Shown: positions 12,601 to 13,390 of the stretch, in pieces
How positions within the stretch are numbered: the stretch's first letter is position 1
Layout of the letters: each line of letters begins with the position of its first letter
Assembly: GCA_964484135.1 (NCBI GenBank)
Contig: CAZAEL010000057.1
Location: forward strand, 1-13,390
DNA length: 13,390 bases
Source of the DNA: CAZAEL01 sp964484135
GTDB lineage: Bacteria; Elusimicrobiota; Elusimicrobia; FEN-1173
Direction of reading: 5' to 3'
Program-made: the position numbers and the translations under genes
The notes under the pieces: model-generated
What the model saw: the letters and a program-made list of their open reading frames with translations, nothing else
Databases searched by the model: none
What the model was told of the DNA's origin: nothing

Positions 12601-13390
12601 CGGAGCTGTGGGAAGGGGTCATGGGGCTTCGCGCCGTTCTGCTGGAAAAAAATCCTTCCATCGCCCCCCATGCCGTCAAGGCCCAGGCCGCGGAGTTCTT
12701 GGCGGACCTCTTCGGCGCGGTCTTTTACAACGGTCAGGCCGCCAAACAGATCGATCAGGACGCCGGCCTCACCGTGCCGGAGGAAGTGCACGATATCCTG
12801 CTGAACGCCCGGACCCCCCAGGAACTGGAGCACGCGGAGGCCATGGCCATCGCCACCTTCGCGGTGGACCCGGCGCAGCCCGGTTTGCAGGGGCATTCCC
12901 TCACGGCCATGTCCTGGCTGGCCCAGATTTACCGCGCCATGGGCACCCAATACTATTTCAAGAGCGTCGAAGACGCGCTGGCTCTCGAAGACCAGCGGCT
13001 CCGGCCCAAGATGTCGGCCGCCCGCCGGGCCCTGGCCCAGGCGAAATCCCTGGAGGATATGAAAAGGATCTACAAAGGCTTGTCGGACGGCAACACAACG
13101 CCCTTCCCCCGGGCCCGGGAGGAGTTCCGCAACGGGGAAAAAGGCGGCCTCATGATCCGGGTGCCCGTGCGCGGCGAGTTGAGCGCCGGCGGCATCGGCG
13201 ATTTCGCCGGCATTTCCACCATCAAGCCTTCCCTGTATAAACTTTTGAACGCGGCCATGGCCCTGACGCGGGAGGACGGCAGCGTGGGCGCCAACATCGG
13301 CATCGGCGTGCAAATCCAGGACCTGTCGGACATGCGCCGGCGGGAGGACGGCAGGCAGGTGTATATGACCGTGGATTCCCTGGACATGCC
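6624..13390 (+). CDS. Giant exported multidomain protein, 3' end outside window
   Basis: One frame stays open from ATG 6624 to the window edge, at least 2255 residues. The start follows an in-frame TAA at 6561 and gives a signal peptide: basic MKMRTKKR, a hydrophobic core at about 16-32 and a likely cleavage after A34 or A35. Residues 37-110 are a Pro/Ser/Ala-rich linker. Residues about 145-575 have the landmarks of the TraB/ChaN/EreA/Tiki superfamily: strand plus QDVH (D155, H157), E191 in VGVEG, and a late GGFH (H558) followed by a YIALTPRL strand. Residues 600-800 are unassigned. Then come X1 (813-1042), a charged coiled-coil-like linker (1043-1075), R1 (1076-1305), R2 (1306-1536) and X2 (1545-1756), followed by about 500 unrecognised, largely helical residues. 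The HIQD...YEAQKNI segment resembles hypothetical Omnitrophota proteins I remember. An enzymatic role for the first domain is inference; the overall function is unknown. Confidence 0.88.
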   Translation, partial: MKMRTKKRVTLFQRLTAAGTGFFFFLTNVTFVYAAEGNLWQERRRALESARGQSESSRATDGPSSDAMLMAKLPRSSADQVLPDVSPGLGQMNSAAFSAPTPFITPASSPDNRPSAPAKTLPQWLKSVVSVHGDVQEIRLPAGNRPDAYVVHIQDVHEVYEAQKNIAGLLDSLSASLGGASRAASVLVGVEGAWSAFDLAPYRNFASAPVVERVADTMVKEGLLSGPEYFGVTTRSPALLWGVEQRDEYLRNVQAFKDSLSRQKAADEAVASLKTAVASLKKEVYSQELLEMDYALTAFAQRKEGLGEHVKFLADRTGPAALGPQTRRFLEALRLEEGLDFKQVERERGRLIESLVRSLEKPTLEELLRASLSYRLGQTSYQQYYAYLRALCASHGLSFRDFPQFDAYIQYVLVSERVDRNAFFNELTALEDEALSQRLSTEPQKQLAAASKDLGLLQKLSNFSLTHQEWAVYQKRREGVHKLGDRIKGLARLEGVKADVSFPEDFSSLWGPHETFYEAAEKRNDHLVVNLLAKLKETAPASSGAAPRVALLVAGGFHSPGVRDAFLDKNVGYIALTPRLSKVTDLPNYLAAFAVDKTPLDQLFSGEKIFLARERTATAREVSNPLQQAARQGVFAALAGDEALLERIAASGELQAGEAISLGQMDQDLDAALRGIIAQAEGAAAAFNRLQTYDIVEDSLVVRRLGASLEMDVTVRYTLEGVPEVQERIITFETSLIEGPGADRLGSRGGVQYVTRDGRVFVMNRASEGLTGRWNRFWSAAAAKGRGLAAWVKNRGKSQAGTEEKEEGPPDAGAWHVGGVVSLLALQGVKNIDLLGRATARLATFGLSDVDMKNVQSLRTLLGQVWIHRFNIPDELLRQLVVALKALPLNLQFFLLHLLAHSQPAEFSVGNLQEFERALSDLGKKLGFEVLDHYYEQQFNDESPVVVKIRRGEKTLSIRVQMSDLPSLFEKADLHALATLQQGDDFSEMTLQKALFDRRLNDLGGRHRVLSIVLEHEIREMFAGLDGADQEQAHVQALREQGEEAVREVQQALQNLSQRQEAASRRKEESSAPEAEAPAVRAEAPAAGKLASANVGEVRTVIRDAYVEEMGEELGRLPLESEEYEARMKAFGERMRARLEGAYRFVPNRDPNAPAVVYKSVQNSDWFLFQIGGTEYAIQVKAGMRNWEVEIREGTVVGDIRAAVEGETPSLAEYIVKDRQDLIFRNVSRRVNALSKGWTEKQEAYVQRMAQTVLEELGRHETVLTGKVKMQAVQGGVKFTTRMAGREFALVVRQVKGGWDVDMEIEAPAVRAEAPAAGKLASANVGEVRTVIRDAYVEEMGEELGRLPLESEEYEARMKAFGERMRARLEGAYRFVPNRDPNAPAVVYKSVQNSDWFLFQIGGTEYAIQVKAGMRNWEVEIREGTVVGDIRAAVEGETPSLAEHIASSRRDMIRQDISFALGRLPGKGVMEKQEAYVQRMVQAVREGLQKHGKMIDGEVAVRVGKAGAQFSLRMSGQPFSLVVRQADKGWNVQVGEAAEKASAAGAWHVGDMAKTLANALIQAGQITSAVTSLGLTTLVEKAMEEAQKRPGEVMARQELEQALQGLDFDGRMELLFDIAGSNFTDFEDGLRERLMNEITSLYGEEAVKYSRYNARTRTLTVVISQGGRPDIHVDVKLSDVPALSQDPANHSLSQNMKLKQNRFQLRLQRALFDLSPENEKEREAFRTVIRHEIDEMMARQRGMDGERSHQEALRGVGNESDQDRAFRNVEQAIRLSVARKSSKTVAEILQEDRFSEFYALDGNEAGKRLREKFRELDAAYFQAWEDLAQAGTDPVTGEAIRDRRIIERNIRAAEEKMNVVVREYYRIGKAALDADPKVDPAAKPPYAKNYLVAIHCFNKVKEYRPLTGEAYQEAVLGLPFSLPSNVEDVFQEALEDIKDADQLWVDSLKNYLGNMPKGSPRLAVAAVENIRYGLRLSTKDIFYGDDHIGRTFPELWEGVMGLRAVLLEKNPSIAPHAVKAQAAEFLADLFGAVFYNGQAAKQIDQDAGLTVPEEVHDILLNARTPQELEHAEAMAIATFAVDPAQPGLQGHSLTAMSWLAQIYRAMGTQYYFKSVEDALALEDQRLRPKMSAARRALAQAKSLEDMKRIYKGLSDGNTTPFPRAREEFRNGEKGGLMIRVPVRGELSAGGIGDFAGISTIKPSLYKLLNAAMALTREDGSVGANIGIGVQIQDLSDMRRREDGRQVYMTVDSLDM
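9060..9749 (+). repeat. Module X1 of the giant protein (residues 813-1042)
   Basis: X1 begins GAWHVG and is mainly helical. It then has a beta-rich segment, VVVKIRRGEKTLSIRVQMSDLPSL, and ends LQKALFD...VLEHEIREMFAGL...AHVQALR. It matches X2 (11256-11891) in the same order of motifs, though overall divergence is high. It is followed by a charged linker of about 33 residues leading to R1. Function is unknown; the conserved H-E-x2-E-x13-H end (H1016 to H1034) suggests a metal site. Confidence 0.6.
9849..10538 (+). repeat. Repeat unit R1 of the giant protein (residues 1076-1305)
   Basis: This is a 690-bp in-frame unit. Its first 414 bases (9849-10262) are identical to 10539-10952. The remaining 276 bases are only recognisably homologous to the second copy at protein level, apart from short shared blocks such as KQEAYVQRM. 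The unit starts with an Ala/Pro linker (EAPAVRAEAPAAG) and contains two alpha+beta half-units, each ending in a Trp-x-Val signature (W1187, W1299). Alanine codons in the identical part are almost all GCG. Confidence 0.9.
10539..11231 (+). repeat. Repeat unit R2 of the giant protein (residues 1306-1536)
   Basis: Second tandem copy of R1, one codon longer. Bases 10539-10952 are identical to R1. After the sequence SLAE the copies diverge sharply (HIASSRRDMIRQD against YIVKDRQDLIFRN), then run in parallel to the closing Trp-x-Val (W1530). The sudden change from complete identity to deep divergence within one unit points to recent homogenisation of the first part only. Confidence 0.88.
11256..11891 (+). 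repeat. Module X2 of the giant protein (residues 1545-1756)
   Basis: X2 is the diverged second copy of X1: GAWHVG at the start, a beta-rich LTVVISQGGRPDIHVDVKLSDVPAL in the middle and LQRALFD...VIRHEIDEMMARQRGM...SHQEALRG at the end. The first 21 bases around GAWHVG (11252-11272) are identical to those of X1 (9056-9076), although the rest is diverged. X2 keeps the H-E-x2-E-x13-H spacing exactly (H1731 to H1749). Confidence 0.6.

Noticed and set aside
7785..13313. 1842-codon open frame on the - strand opposite the giant gene
   Set aside because: Its translation is dominated by Arg, His, Pro, Gly and Leu with low-complexity repeats, as expected for the antisense of a GC-rich gene. It has no signal peptide or domain. 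The + strand frame has a signal peptide, motif conservation between modules and a promoter.

Overview
The window is a strongly GC-rich bacterial segment with every recognisable gene on the + strand. The best taxonomic guess is a candidate-phylum bacterium of the Omnitrophota (former OP3) type. This rests on a giant secreted multi-domain protein whose N-terminal segment resembles hypothetical proteins I associate with that phylum, on a rhomboid protease with a short helical C-terminal extension, and on heptamer-type intergenic repeats. The assignment is inference and nothing in the window proves it. A 100-N scaffold gap (1478-1577) flanked by an identical 55-base overlap points to a short-read, probably metagenome-derived assembly.

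Layout. Bases 1-799 carry the end of a thioredoxin gene and a TlpA/ResA-type exported thioredoxin-fold protein. Bases 834-5483 carry DNA polymerase I (broken only by the assembly gap), a rhomboid intramembrane protease and formamidopyrimidine-DNA glycosylase (mutM). Bases 5484-5851 are a non-coding, hairpin-dense stretch that includes a three-way-junction-like fold. coaE (dephospho-CoA kinase) follows at 5852-6445, apparently starting at CTG behind a strong Shine-Dalgarno. polA-mutM-...-coaE is a known conserved neighbourhood (for example in Bacillus); here it also holds the rhomboid gene and the structured element. Both spacers around the rhomboid gene are built from 7-bp units arranged in opposing orientation.

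Bases 6446-6623 hold a probable promoter and leader. From 6624 to the right edge, and beyond, one reading frame stays open for at least 2255 codons. It encodes an exported giant protein: signal peptide, Pro/Ser/Ala-rich linker, a domain with the DxH...E...GxxH layout of the TraB/ChaN/EreA/Tiki superfamily, then an internal X-R-R-X arrangement in which two R units (230 aa each, 414 bp of them identical at DNA level) are bracketed by two diverged X modules. Each X module ends in the same H-E-x2-E-x13-H signature. The C-terminal ~500 residues are unrecognised.

The left two-thirds is housekeeping: thiol redox, DNA replication and repair, CoA synthesis, membrane proteolysis. The novelty lies in the giant protein and in the two kinds of intergenic repeat. 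No tRNA, rRNA, CRISPR array or transposase gene was seen.
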